Shown here piece after piece: positions 7,548 to 16,346 of a stretch of DNA of 21,031 bases (the stretch's first letter is position 1; each line of letters starts with the position of its first letter). Position numbers and translations under genes: made by a program. Source of the DNA: CAWEHT01 sp963808455 (GTDB lineage Bacteria; Chloroflexota; Anaerolineae; CG2-30-64-16). The DNA lies in assembly GCA_963808455.1 (NCBI GenBank), contig CAWEHT010000309.1:1-21031 (forward strand), in the 5' to 3' direction. The notes beneath the pieces were generated by a model, which worked only from the letters and a program-made list of their open reading frames with translations, had not been told where the DNA came from and did not search any database.

Positions 7548-8125
7548 TTTGCCCTTGCTCGGCCACGGCCTGGCCTGTAAAATAGGCGCTGAGCTGCTCG
7601 CGCAACGCCAGCCTGGCCCGGTGCAGGCGGACTTTGGCGTTGGCCGGCGTGATGCTCAGGGCTTCCGCCGTCGCCGCGGTCGAACAGCCCCTCGATGTCG
7701 CGGAACACGAACACGACACGCAACGTCTCTGGCAAAGTTGCGATGGCCTGATCCAGGGCCGCACGCAGCTCGCCGTTGAGCACGGCCTGGTCTGGCAGCG
7801 TGCCCCAATCCACCAGCTGCCGCGGCAATTCTCCGCCTTCCTCGCTCAGGACCGGCTCATCGAGCGAGACGGCGTCTGGCTCGCGCTTGCGCAACCGCAT
7901 CAAGGCGTTGTTGTAGGCGATGCGATAGAGCCACGTGCTCAACAAGCTGCGCCCCTCGAAGTGGTCCAGCGAGCGAAAGGCGCTGAGAAATGTCTCTTGC
8001 ATCACCTCTTCAGCTTCCTGCGGGTTGTTCATGAGCCGGAAAGCCAGGTTATAGATCGTGCCGGCGTGTTGCTCGACCAACTCTGCAAAGGCATCTGGCT
8101 CCCTGGCCTTGAGAGCTGCCAGCAA
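7501..8125 (-). CDS. ECF RNA polymerase sigma factor (left copy, one frameshift)
   Basis: About 207 residues after removing one inserted base near 7683. Region 2 is IYNLAFRLMNNPQEAEEVMQ and SAFRSLDHFEGRSLLSTWLY followed by RIAYNNALMRLRKR, the -10 recognition and core-binding helix. Region 4 is LPETLRVVFVFRDIEGL followed, in the shifted frame, by STAATAEALSITPANAKVRL and HRARLALREQLSAYF, a -35-binding helix-turn-helix. The broken codon reads CTGTTCGACC where CTGTCGACC restores the frame. The right arm is also corrupted here. Start choice: TTG 8125 with GGAGGA upstream, or a position-perfect ACG at 8155 placed 6 nt after AAGGAG (8162-8167), which overlaps the stop of the upstream regulator. It is followed by an overlapping anti-sigma gene, its likely inhibitor. 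Confidence 0.88.
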
Positions 8126-8165
8126 ACGGGCTTCCTCCAGACGAGCAGTGTTCGTGTTCTACTCC

Positions 8166-10302
8166 TTATGATGGCAATCGGCCCGCTGCGGTTACATCCG
8201 CTGCGGCCGCCGGTCCGGCCCCCTCCCTGTCTCTGAGCAAAGCGTACACCTCACGGATCGCCCGGTCAAACAAGCGATCGCCTTCTCCAGCGAGAGGATA
8301 GCGCGCGCCCGCTACGTTGAGCCTGGCCGGCCCGCCGGCGGGCATCCCGACCCCTACACCCATCCAGATTGAGGCGGCCTGGATGTTGTCCATCTCCGCA
8401 ACCATCTCGTCCAATATCTGAGGTTGCCGGGCGCCCGGCAACTGGGCCAGCCTCTCCACCACGAAGTCAGCATAGAAGGCATGGTACCGGTCCGAGACAG
8501 CCCTGTGCTGCTCGGGGTCCTCCGCCAGTTGCTGCGCACCGAACTTGCGCAGAAACTGGTGCATGCTGTACCGGCCGCGCGAGTCCTTCTGGATCAGACA
8601 GCAATCCACCAACGCTGCCAGAATCTGCAACGAGGCACCGGCCACTTGCTCCGCCGCCTCACGGCGAAATCCGCCCCTGAAGATTGACAGGCTGCTGAAA
8701 ACCGCCCTTTCTTCGGGAGCCAATTGGGTCCAGCCGCGGGCAAACACTGCCCGCAAGCTGCGGTGCCGCTCGGGGACGCTCATCGAGGAAGTGGTCAGGA
8801 AGTCGATGTTGTTCTCGATCTCGTGCACAATTTCCTCGCAGGTCAACACATGCACCCAGCTTGCGGCGAGCTCGATGGCCAGCGGCAAGCCCTCGACCAG
8901 CTGGCAAATGCGCCGGATGTGGGCCCGGTTGGCGTCGGAGACCGCAAAATCGGGCTGCCCGCGGCGGGCGCAGTTCAGGAACAATTGGCCCCCGGCGTGG
9001 CCCTCGATGTCCCGGCCGTCCGCCGTTATCGGGACGGGCAGCCCAACAACCGGCAGCACCCATTCTCCAGGCAGCGCCAGCCTTGCCAGAGAGGTCAGTA
9101 GCAATTTCAAATTGCGCGCGTGCTGCCAGCATCTCTGCCAGGAATTCCGCCCTCCCACACAGATGCTCGGCGCCATCGAGAAGGAGCAGCATCTGCCTGT
9201 CGTGCAGGTATGCCAGCAGCTGCTCGCGCGCGTCCTGCCCTTCGCGGAGGCACAGCCCGAGCGAGACGGCGACACAAGCCACTTGAGAGCCCAGGTCGTC
9301 CTCCGAACCCAGCGTCACCACATAGACCCCGTCGGGAAAACTCGCCAGCAGCTCCGAAGCTGCCTGCAAGGCCAACCGCGTCTTACCGGCCCCGGAGATC
9401 CCGACCAGGGTCAGCAGCCGGCATTGCGGGTCGTTCAGTCGCTCGCGTATCGCTGCCAGCTCGTCTCCCCTTCCGACAAACGGCGTAACCTGAGCCAGCA
9501 AGTTGTGCGGGGGCACCACGCGGAGCGGGGGCAGGCTGACATCCCCGTCCTGGATCTGCTTGTACAGCGCCACGGTATCTGGCGCCGGCTCGACATCCAG
9601 CTCTTTCTTCAAGATCCTGCGGCAGCTCTCGTATTGATACAAGGCTGCGCTGCGCTGCCCGCTCAAGGCCAGCAGCAGCATCATCTGCCGGTGAAAATCC
9701 TCGTGCCAGGGTGCCAGGGCCAAAAGGCGCGCCGCCTGCTTGATGCCCTCGGCGTAGGCGCCTCGCGCTGTGTAATGTTTGGTCAGCATATACAACGCGC
9801 TCAGCTGCAAAGCTTGCAAGCGCTCCCGCTGAAGCAGGACCCATTCCTCAAACGCCGGCGCATCGTGGACATAGAAACCCTCCATGAAATCACCGCCGTA
9901 CAGGTCGGTGGCGGCGCTCAGCCACCGGATCTCGGATTCGCTCAGAGGGCGATGTTGCGATGCCGGCTTCAAGTTCTCCAATTCGGATTCGAACGCCTCC
10001 ACATCCAGGCCGAACCCGTTCTCGCGATCCAGGGCCACGGTCTGCCGGCTGATGATCAGATGAGGAGCCAGGCTACGCCTCAGATCAGACAGGACCTTGC
10101 GCAGGTTGGCCCTGGCATATTCGTCGGGCATCTCTCCCCACAGCAGCCCTGCCAACGCATCCCGCGAGTGCGCATGGCCGGTGGTGGCCAGAAAGGCCAG
10201 CAAGGCCAGCGTCTTGCTGTAGACGAAGTGCTCGACCGGGGCCCCCGCCACCACCAATCGAGGCTTGCCGAGGAGTACCAACCGCACATCCATTGCCATC
10301 AT
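8166..10302 (-). CDS. AfsR/SARP-type regulator: BTAD plus NTPase (left copy, one frameshift)
   Basis: About 711 residues once one extra base near 9115 is removed. An OmpR-like winged-helix DNA-binding domain (about 1-95) is followed by a bacterial transcriptional activation domain (about 98-247, with ATDLYGGDFMEGF and LAPWHEDFHRQMMLLLALSG). An AAA/STAND NTPase then has Walker A GISGAGKT (301-308) and Walker B MLLLLDGAEH (371-380). The later frame adds NLKLLLTSLARLALPGEWVL and ICQLVEGLPLAIELAASW, both usual for LuxR/AfsR ATPases. The protein ends at 8166 soon after MDNIQAASIWMG, where relatives normally carry a long TPR sensor, so it appears C-terminally short. GGAGG precedes ATG 10302. It likely activates neighbouring genes when its NTPase binds a ligand or partner. 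It leads the sigma/anti-sigma genes in one operon. Confidence 0.87.
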
Positions 10303-10357
10303 CGAACCTCCATGGCGGCATGATGTGAGGGATCGCCGCTCTCACCCGGCCCTGATT

Positions 10358-10428
10358 TGGGACGGTTAACCAATGTTTCTGGACACGCGCTGCCTGGCTT
10401 GTCTCAGTATTGGGACGTTTCTGACACG
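10358..10428 (+). repeat. Direct repeats in the divergent control region
   Basis: TGGGACG occurs at 10358-10364 and 10411-10417. GTTTCTGGACACG (10375-10387) recurs one base shorter as GTTTCTGACACG (10417-10428). GTCTCAG (10401-10407) and CTGACAC (10421-10427) also form an imperfect inverted pair. The spacing fits operator sites for a dimeric or multimeric regulator such as the adjacent BTAD protein, but binding is inferred only. Confidence 0.5.
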
Positions 10429-10458
10429 ATGTTATAAGTATAATACATTCCACATCAA
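10410..10458. promoter_or_regulatory. Overlapping opposed promoters (left copy)
   Basis: Plus strand: TTGGGA (10410-10415), 16 bp, TTATAA (10432-10437), with a perfect TATAAT at 10439-10444 as an alternative -10. Minus strand: TTGATG (10453-10458), 16 bp, TATAAC (10431-10436). The two -10 boxes overlap, so the operons on each side probably cannot initiate at the same time. Confidence 0.5.
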
Positions 10459-10527
10459 TCACCTAATTCTGCGTAAGGGCTTGTGAGCCGCAGGGCAATG
10501 CTTGTCAACGACCAGGAGCTGTGCGTC

Positions 10528-10728
10528 ATGTTCGACTACGACGATGCACCTCACTTGCGTGCTTACATGCTGCGCCTTTGGGAGGTACGCAGCCGAGACC
10601 CTGAATGCCCGGCAACGTGGCGCTTCAGCCTGGAAGATCCCCATACCGGCGAGAGGTATGGATTTGCGGATTTGAACGGCCTGATCGCGTTCTTGAAAGC
10701 AGAACTGACCAGCAGCAAAGACAAGTGA
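10528..10728 (+). CDS. Small conserved-type protein, unknown function (left copy)
   Basis: 66 residues from ATG 10528 (MFDYDDAPHLRAYMLRLWEV), containing WRFSLEDPHTGERYGFADLN and a closing helix LIAFLKAEL. I associate this compact sequence with a family of short Chloroflexota proteins of unknown function, from memory. AGGAG at 10514-10518 is 9 nt before ATG 10528, which decides the start; a GTG at 10483 and an ATG at 10498 are possible but have poorly spaced sites. There is no signal peptide or membrane segment. Aromatic and charged residues dominate. It is first in the operon with the DJ-1-like and TPP genes and lies directly behind the divergent promoter region, so it may be a small partner or regulatory protein. 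Confidence 0.7.
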   Translation: MFDYDDAPHLRAYMLRLWEVRSRDPECPATWRFSLEDPHTGERYGFADLNGLIAFLKAELTSSKDK

Positions 10729-10814
10729 CAATTAACTACAGGCCTTGCATTATGGCCACTTCGGGCCGCCAAGTGCGCAAGCCTGCTTACAAGTCCGAAG
10801 CGGGAGGCATTGCT

Positions 10815-11665
10815 GTGAAAAAGATCCTCGTTGGGTTATCTGAATGGGGCTACTGGGCGAAGAGCTCGTAGGCCCATACGATGTTCTGTGCGGGTCGGGC
10901 TATGAGATCGACTTCATGACCGCTAACGGTCGGAAGCCACCCGCGTTTGCCCCCAGCATGGAAGAGGGCTATCTCGATCCGCCGCTGGACAAGTCAGTCA
11001 CCGATAAGCACTACGCTCGCCGGACCCGCGAGATCCATGAATCGAATTTACTCAGCAATCCGATCAACCTTTCCAAATGGTTTCCGGCTATGCCCTATTT
11101 CAACAGCGCCAATTTCGGCCATGCGCTGGAGGAATATTACAACCAACGCGATGTCTGCTGGAAGGCGCTCGAACAGTACGATGCGCTCCTGCTTCCAGGT
11201 GGCAGTGGCCCCATGGTTGACATGGTAAACAATGAACGGCTGCATGCAGTGATCTTAGGCTTCCTGGCCCAGGACAAGCTGATTGCAGCCGAATGCTATT
11301 GCGTCACTTGCCTGGCCTTTGCCCGCGATTGGACCGATCGCAAGAGCATTATTTGGGGTAAGCACGTCACCGGCCATGCCCGTGAGTATGACTACAAGGA
11401 TGGCACTGGCTTTGCCCAAATGTATGATTATGAGGCCCAGCCGATGAACACCTCAGCCAATTTTGGCCCGCCGTTTTATCCCCTTGAATACATTCTGCGG
11501 GATGCGGTAGGCCCAGATGGCCAATATCACGGGGGAGTCGGACATAGTATCTCCACGATCCTTGACTACCCCTTCCTGACCGGGCGTTCTACCCAGGACT
11601 CGCACCTGGTCGGCGAACTGATGATCGAAGTTCTGGAAAATGGCCTGCGTCGCTGGGGTTGGTAA
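10815..11665 (+). CDS. DJ-1/PfpI-like class I amidotransferase-fold protein (left copy, frameshifted)
   Basis: About 283 residues from GTG 10815, which follows GGGAGG at suitable distance. The left copy lacks one G in TACTGGGGCG near 10856; the right arm keeps it and reads LSEWGYWGEELVGPYDVL. The Glu after WG (about residue 16-17) aligns with the conserved Glu of DJ-1 enzymes. YDALLLPGGSGP (122-133) is the typical oxyanion-side segment. The nucleophile elbow is AAECYC, with Cys161 where PfpI/DJ-1 members have ICHG, so the usual His is Tyr. The C-terminus PFLTGRSTQDSHLVGELMIE is family-typical. Candidate activities are glyoxalase III, chaperone, hydratase or amidase. The gene stops 3 nt before the TPP enzyme ATG, implying translational coupling and a shared pathway. 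Confidence 0.82.
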
Positions 11666-11668
11666 GGC

Positions 11669-13328
11669 ATGCCAGACAAGACCGGACGCTTCGCGCTGAT
11701 CGAACAACTGCTTGCCGATGGCATTCACCACATGTTCGGCAATCCGGGGACTGTCGAGCAGGGCTTCCTGGACGCACTGGCCGACTACCCGCAAATGAAG
11801 TACATCTTGACGCTCCAGGAATCGGTCGCCGTTACCGTGGCAGATGGCTACGCGCGGGCCACCCAGAAGCCGGCGGTGGTCCAATTGCATAGCTCGCCGG
11901 GGCTGGGCAACGGCGTCGGCGCGCGGTACCAGGCCATGCGCGGGCATTCGCCCCTGGTGGTGCTCGGCGGCGATGCAGGGGTCAAATACCAGGGCATGGA
12001 TGCTCAGATGGCCGCCGACCTCGTGGCCATCGCCAGACCGGTGACCAAGTGGTCCACGATGGTCATGGCTCCGTCTTCGCTGTTGCGTGTGCTGCGCCGG
12101 GCGATCAAGATCGCCGCCACGCCTCCTATGGGACCGGTATACGTATGTTTGCCGATGGACGTGCTGGACGATCCGGACCCGGAAGAAGATCCGCGCGACA
12201 TCCATCCCATCGACACGCGTGATTCCCGACGCGCGGCTGATCGCCGAAGCTGCCGGCCTGCTTGCCGGCGCGGAGAAGCCCATGATCTTCGTGGGCGACG
12301 GCGTGGCCTACTCAGGCGCGCAAGACGAGCTGGCGTGCGTCGCCGAGTTGGTGGGAGCCGAAGTCTGGGATGCCGACGCCGGCGAGGTGAACATGAGCCA
12401 CGGGCACCCGCTGTACCAGGGCAGCACCGGGCACATGTTCGGCTACGCCAGCCAGCCCGTCACCCGGCGCGGCGATGTGAACCTGCTTTGCGGCACCTAT
12501 GTTTTGCCCGAGGTCTTCCCAGAGCTGGGCGATGTCTTCGCCCCGCACGCCCGCGTGATCCATATCGATCTCAACACCTACGAGATCGCCAAGAACCACC
12601 CGGCGGATATCGGCATGCTGGGCGATCCCAAGCTGGCGCTGATGGGCCTGGCTGAAGCGTTGCGTTCCAGGATGACCACGGAGCAGAAAGCTGCCGCCCA
12701 GGCCCGTGTTTCGGAACTGGCCCGGGCCAAGGAGAGCAAGCGCAACGCCGCCCTGCTGAGCAAGCAGGCGGAGCGCGAGAAGGTGCCGCTGAAAATGTCG
12801 CGCTTCATGGAAGACCTGGGGCGCAACTGCCACCCGACACGATCATCTTCGACGAGGCGCTGACCAACTCCCCGGACATCTCGCTCTACCGGCCGCCAGA
12901 AAAGACGGGGCAGTACTTCCTGACCCGCGGCGGCTCGTTGGGTGTAGGCATACCCGGAGCAATCGGCGTCAAGCTGGCCAATCCGGACAAGACCGTGTTC
13001 GGGTTCACGGGCGATGGCGGCGCCATGTACACCATACAGGCGCTGTGGACGGCGGCCCGCCACAACGTGGACGCCAAGTTCGTCGTCTGCAACAACGCCT
13101 CCTACCGCCTCTTGCAGCTCAATATCGACTCATATTGGCAGGAGCGCAACATCCCGAAGCACGACTTCCCATTGAGTTTCGACCTGTCGCGCCCGCCGAT
13201 CCGTTTCGACGAGATGGCACGGTCGATGGGCGTCCAGGCCGTGCGCGTGGAAAAGCCGGGGGAGATCGGCCCGGCCATCCAGCAGGCGCTAGCCCAGCCG
13301 GGCCCGTTCCTCATCGACCTCGTGCTCA
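11669..13328 (+). CDS. Benzoylformate decarboxylase-like TPP enzyme (left copy, frameshifted, 3' end cut)
   Basis: About 553 residues, near the family's 530-570. The N-terminal PYR domain has the catalytic Glu in LTLQESVAVTVADGYARAT (E51). The central domain has KPMIFVGDGVAYSG and the C-terminal PP domain has the TPP/Mg motif GDGGAMYTIQALWTAA ending in VVCNN. No acetolactate-synthase FAD signature is evident, so a 2-oxoacid decarboxylase or carboligase of the benzoylformate-decarboxylase type is the best guess; the substrate is unknown. Two breaks: near 12218 (ACGCGT, shared by both arms) and near 12822 (GGGG for GGGGG, right arm correct). The frame runs to FLIDLVL and then crosses the fold-back junction, so the last few codons and stop are missing. 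The start is 3 nt after the DJ-1-like stop. Confidence 0.85.
13315..13328 (+). other. Spacer at the centre of the inverted duplication
   Basis: These 14 unpaired bases separate the two arms (13314 pairs with 13329). Read in the frame of the left TPP gene they encode the D-L-V-L that follows FLI, a normal end for the PP domain of TPP enzymes. The spacer is therefore native sequence and the switch to the opposite strand happens at 13328/13329. Confidence 0.85.
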
Positions 13329-14977
13329 ATGAGGAACGGGCCCGGCTGGGCTAGCGCCTGCTGGATGGCCGGGCCGATCTCCCCCGGCTTTTCCACGCGG
13401 ACGGCCTGGACGCCCATCGACCGTGCCATCTCGTCGAAACGGATCGGCGGGCGCGACAGGTCGAAACTCAATGGGAAGTCGTGCTTCGGGATGTTGCGCT
13501 CCTGCCAATATGAGTCGATATTGAGCTGCAAGAGGCGGTAGGAGGCGTTGTTGCAGACGACGAACTTGGCGTCCACGTTGTGGCGGGCCGCCGTCCACAG
13601 CGCCTGTATGGTGTACATGGCGCCGCCATCGCCCGTGAACCCGAACACGGTCTTGTCCGGATTGGCCAGCTTGACGCCGATTGCTCCGGGTATGCCTACA
13701 CCCAACGAGCCGCCGCGGGTCAGGAAGTACTGCCCCGTCTTTTCTGGCGGCCGGTAGAGCGAGATGTCCGGGGAGTTGGTCAGCGCCTCGTCGAAGATGA
13801 TCGTGTCGGGTGGCAGTTGCGCCCCCAGGTCTTCCATGAAGCGCGCGACATTTTCAGCGGCACCTTCTCGCGCTCCGCCTGCTTGCTCAGCAGGGCGGCG
13901 TTGCGCTTGCTCTCCTTGGCCCGGGCCAGTTCCGAAACACGGGCCTGGGCGGCAGCTTTCTGCTCCGTGGTCATCCTGGAACGCAACGCTTCAGCCAGGC
14001 CCATCAGCGCCAGCTTGGGATCGCCCAGCATGCCGATATCCGCCGGGTGGTTCTTGGCGATCTCGTAGGTGTTGAGATCGATATGGATCACGCGGGCGTG
14101 CGGGGCGAAGACATCGCCCAGCTCTGGGAAGACCTCGGGCAAAACATAGGTGCCGCAAAGCAGGTTCACATCGCCGCGCCGGGTGACGGGCTGGCTGGCG
14201 TAGCCGAACATGTGCCCGGTGCTGCCCTGGTACAGCGGGTGCCCGTGGCTCATGTTCACCTCGCCGGCGTCGGCATCCCAGACTTCGGCTCCCACCAACT
14301 CGGCGACGCACGCCAGCTCGTCTTGCGCGCCTGAGTAGGCCACGCCGTCGCCCACGAAGATCATGGGCTTCTGCGTGCCGGCAAGCAGGCCGGCAGCTTC
14401 GGCGATCAGCCGCGTGTCGGGAATCACGCGTGTCGATGGGATGGATGTCGCGGCGGATCTCTTCCGGGTCCGGATCGTCCAGCACGTCCATCGGCAAACA
14501 TACGTATACCGGTCCCATAGGAGGCGTGGTGGCGATCTTGATCGCCCGGCGCAGCACACGCAACAGCGAAGACGGAGCCATGACCATCGTGGACCACTTG
14601 GTCACCGGTCTGGCGATGGCCACGAGGTCGGCGGCCATCTGAGCATCCATGCCCTGGTATTTGACCCCTGCATCGCCGCCGAGCACCACCAGGGGCGAAT
14701 GCCCGCGCATGGCCTGGTACAGCGCGCCGACGCCGTTGCCCAGCCCCGGCGAGCTATGCAATTGGACCACCGCCGGCTTCTGGGTGGCCCGCGCGTAGCC
14801 ATCTGCCACGGTAACGGCGACCGATTCCTGGAGCGTCAAGATGTACTTCATTTGCGGGTAGTCGGCCAGTGCGTCCAGGAAGCCCTGCTCGACAGTCCCC
14901 GGATTGCCGAACATGTGGTGAATGCCATCGGCAAGCAGTTGTTCGATCAGCGCGAAGCGTCCGGTCTTGTCTGGCAT
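13329..14977 (-). CDS. TPP enzyme, second copy (frameshifted, 3' end cut)
   Basis: Mirror copy of 11669-13314. ATG 14977 and the N-terminal domain match the left copy with a few substitutions (for example GALYQAM for GARYQAM). It shares the frame break at the ACGCGT motif (about 14424-14432). It has its own 2-nt GC insertion near 13845 but keeps the GGGGG that the left copy lost, so the PP domain from EDLGAQLPPDTIIF onward is in frame. It ends at the junction without a native stop. Confidence 0.82.
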
Positions 14978-14980
14978 GCC

Positions 14981-15833
14981 TTACCAACCCCAGCGACGCA
15001 GGCCATTTTCCAGAACTTCGATCATCAGTTCGCCGACCAGGTGCGAGTCCTGGGTAGAACGCCCGGTCAGGAAGGGGTAGTCAAGGATCGTGGAGATACT
15101 ATGTCCGACTCCCCCGTGATATTGGCCATCTGGGCCTACCGCATCCCGCAGAATGTATTCAAGGGGATAAAACGGCGGGCCAAAATTGGCTGAGGTGTTC
15201 ATCGGCTGGGCCTCATAATCATACATTTGGGCAAAGCCAGTGCCATCCTTGTAGTCATACTCACGGGCATGGCCGGTGACGTGCTTACCCCAAATAATGC
15301 TCTTGCGATCGGTCCGAATCGCGGGCAAAGGCCAGGCAAGTGACGCAATAGCATTCGGCTGCAATCAGCTTGTCCTGGGCCAGGAAGCCTAAGATCACTG
15401 CATGCAGCCGTTCATTGTTTACCATGTTGACCATGGGGCCACTGCCACCTGGAAGCAGGAGCGCATCGTACTGTTCGAGCGCCTTCCAGCAGACATCGCG
15501 TTGGTTGTAATATTCCTCCAGCGCATGGCCGAAATTGGCGCTGTTGAAATAGGGCATAGCCGGAAACCATTTGGAAAGGTTGATCGGATTGCTGAGTAAA
15601 TTCGATTCATGGATCTCGCGGGTCCGGCGAGCGTAGTGCTTATCGGTGACTGACTTGTCCAGCGGCGGATCGAGATAGCCCTCTTCCATGCTGGGGGGCA
15701 ACGCGGGTGGCTTCCGACCGTTAGCGGTCATGAAGTCGATCTCATAGCCCGACCCGCACAGAACATCGTATGGGCCTACGAGCTCTTCGCCCCAGTAGCC
15801 CCATTCAGATAACCCAACGAGGATTTTTTTCAC
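14981..15833 (-). CDS. DJ-1/PfpI-like protein, second copy (frameshifted)
   Basis: Mirror of 10815-11665, GTG at 15833. The start region is intact here (WGYWGEELVG), but an extra C near 15315 (CGATTCGGACC for CGATTGGACC) breaks the frame after CLAFARD. Substitutions relative to the left copy include D to N after GPMV and F-A-P to L-P-P near residue 45 through paired indels. Merging the two copies gives one uninterrupted protein. Confidence 0.8.
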
Positions 15834-15919
15834 AGCAATGCCTCCCGCTTCGGACTTGTAAGCAGGCTTGCGCACTTGGCGGCCCGAAGTGGCCATAATG
15901 CAAGGCCTGTAGTTAATTG

Positions 15920-16120
15920 TCACTTGTCTTTGCTGCTGGTCAGTTCTGCTTTCAAGAACGCGATCAGGCCGTTCAAATCCGCAAATCCATACCTCTCGCC
16001 GGTATGGGGATCTTCCAGGCTGAAGCGCCACGTTGCCGGGCATTCAGGGTCTCGGCTGCGTACCTCCCAAAGGCGCAGCATGTAAGCACGCAAGTGAGGT
16101 GCATCGTCGTAGTCGAACAT
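15920..16120 (-). CDS. Small conserved-type protein, second copy
   Basis: Mirror copy of 10528-10728, apparently with identical protein sequence. The start is chosen at ATG 16120 with AGGAG upstream, as for the left copy. Confidence 0.65.
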   Translation of the reverse strand: MFDYDDAPHLRAYMLRLWEVRSRDPECPATWRFSLEDPHTGERYGFADLNGLIAFLKAELTSSKDK

Positions 16121-16189
16121 GACGCACAGCTCCTGGTCGTTGACAAGCATTGCCCTGCGGCTCACAAGCCCTTACGCAGAATTAGGTGA

Positions 16190-16238
16190 TTGATGTGGAA
16201 TGTATTATACTTATAACATCGTGTCAGAAACGTCCCAA
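16190..16238. promoter_or_regulatory. Overlapping opposed promoters, second copy
   Basis: Mirror of 10410-10458: TTGATG (16190-16195) and TATAAC (16212-16217) point toward the regulator. The complement of TTGGGA (16233-16238) with TTATAA points toward the small ORF. Small differences occur beside it (AACATTCG for the left copy's AACATTGG when aligned). Confidence 0.45.
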
Positions 16239-16346
16239 TACTGAGACAAGCCAGGCAGCGCGTGTCCCAGAAACATTCGTTAACCGTCCCAAATCAGGGC
16301 CGGGTGAGAGCGGCGATCCCTCACATCATGCCGCCATGGAGGTTCG

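Noticed and set aside
8545..10323. A 592-codon open frame antisense to the BTAD regulator
   Set aside because: It has no recognisable domain, is rich in Arg/Gln/Ser/His typical of reverse-frame translation of GC-rich genes, and lies wholly opposite a well-supported gene.
13301..13345. Hairpin telomere of a linear replicon
   Set aside because: Reading round a closed hairpin end would also give a palindrome, but the centre lies inside a gene, the 14-nt spacer is ordinary coding sequence with no telomere-resolution-like symmetry, and no telomerase-like resolvase is seen.
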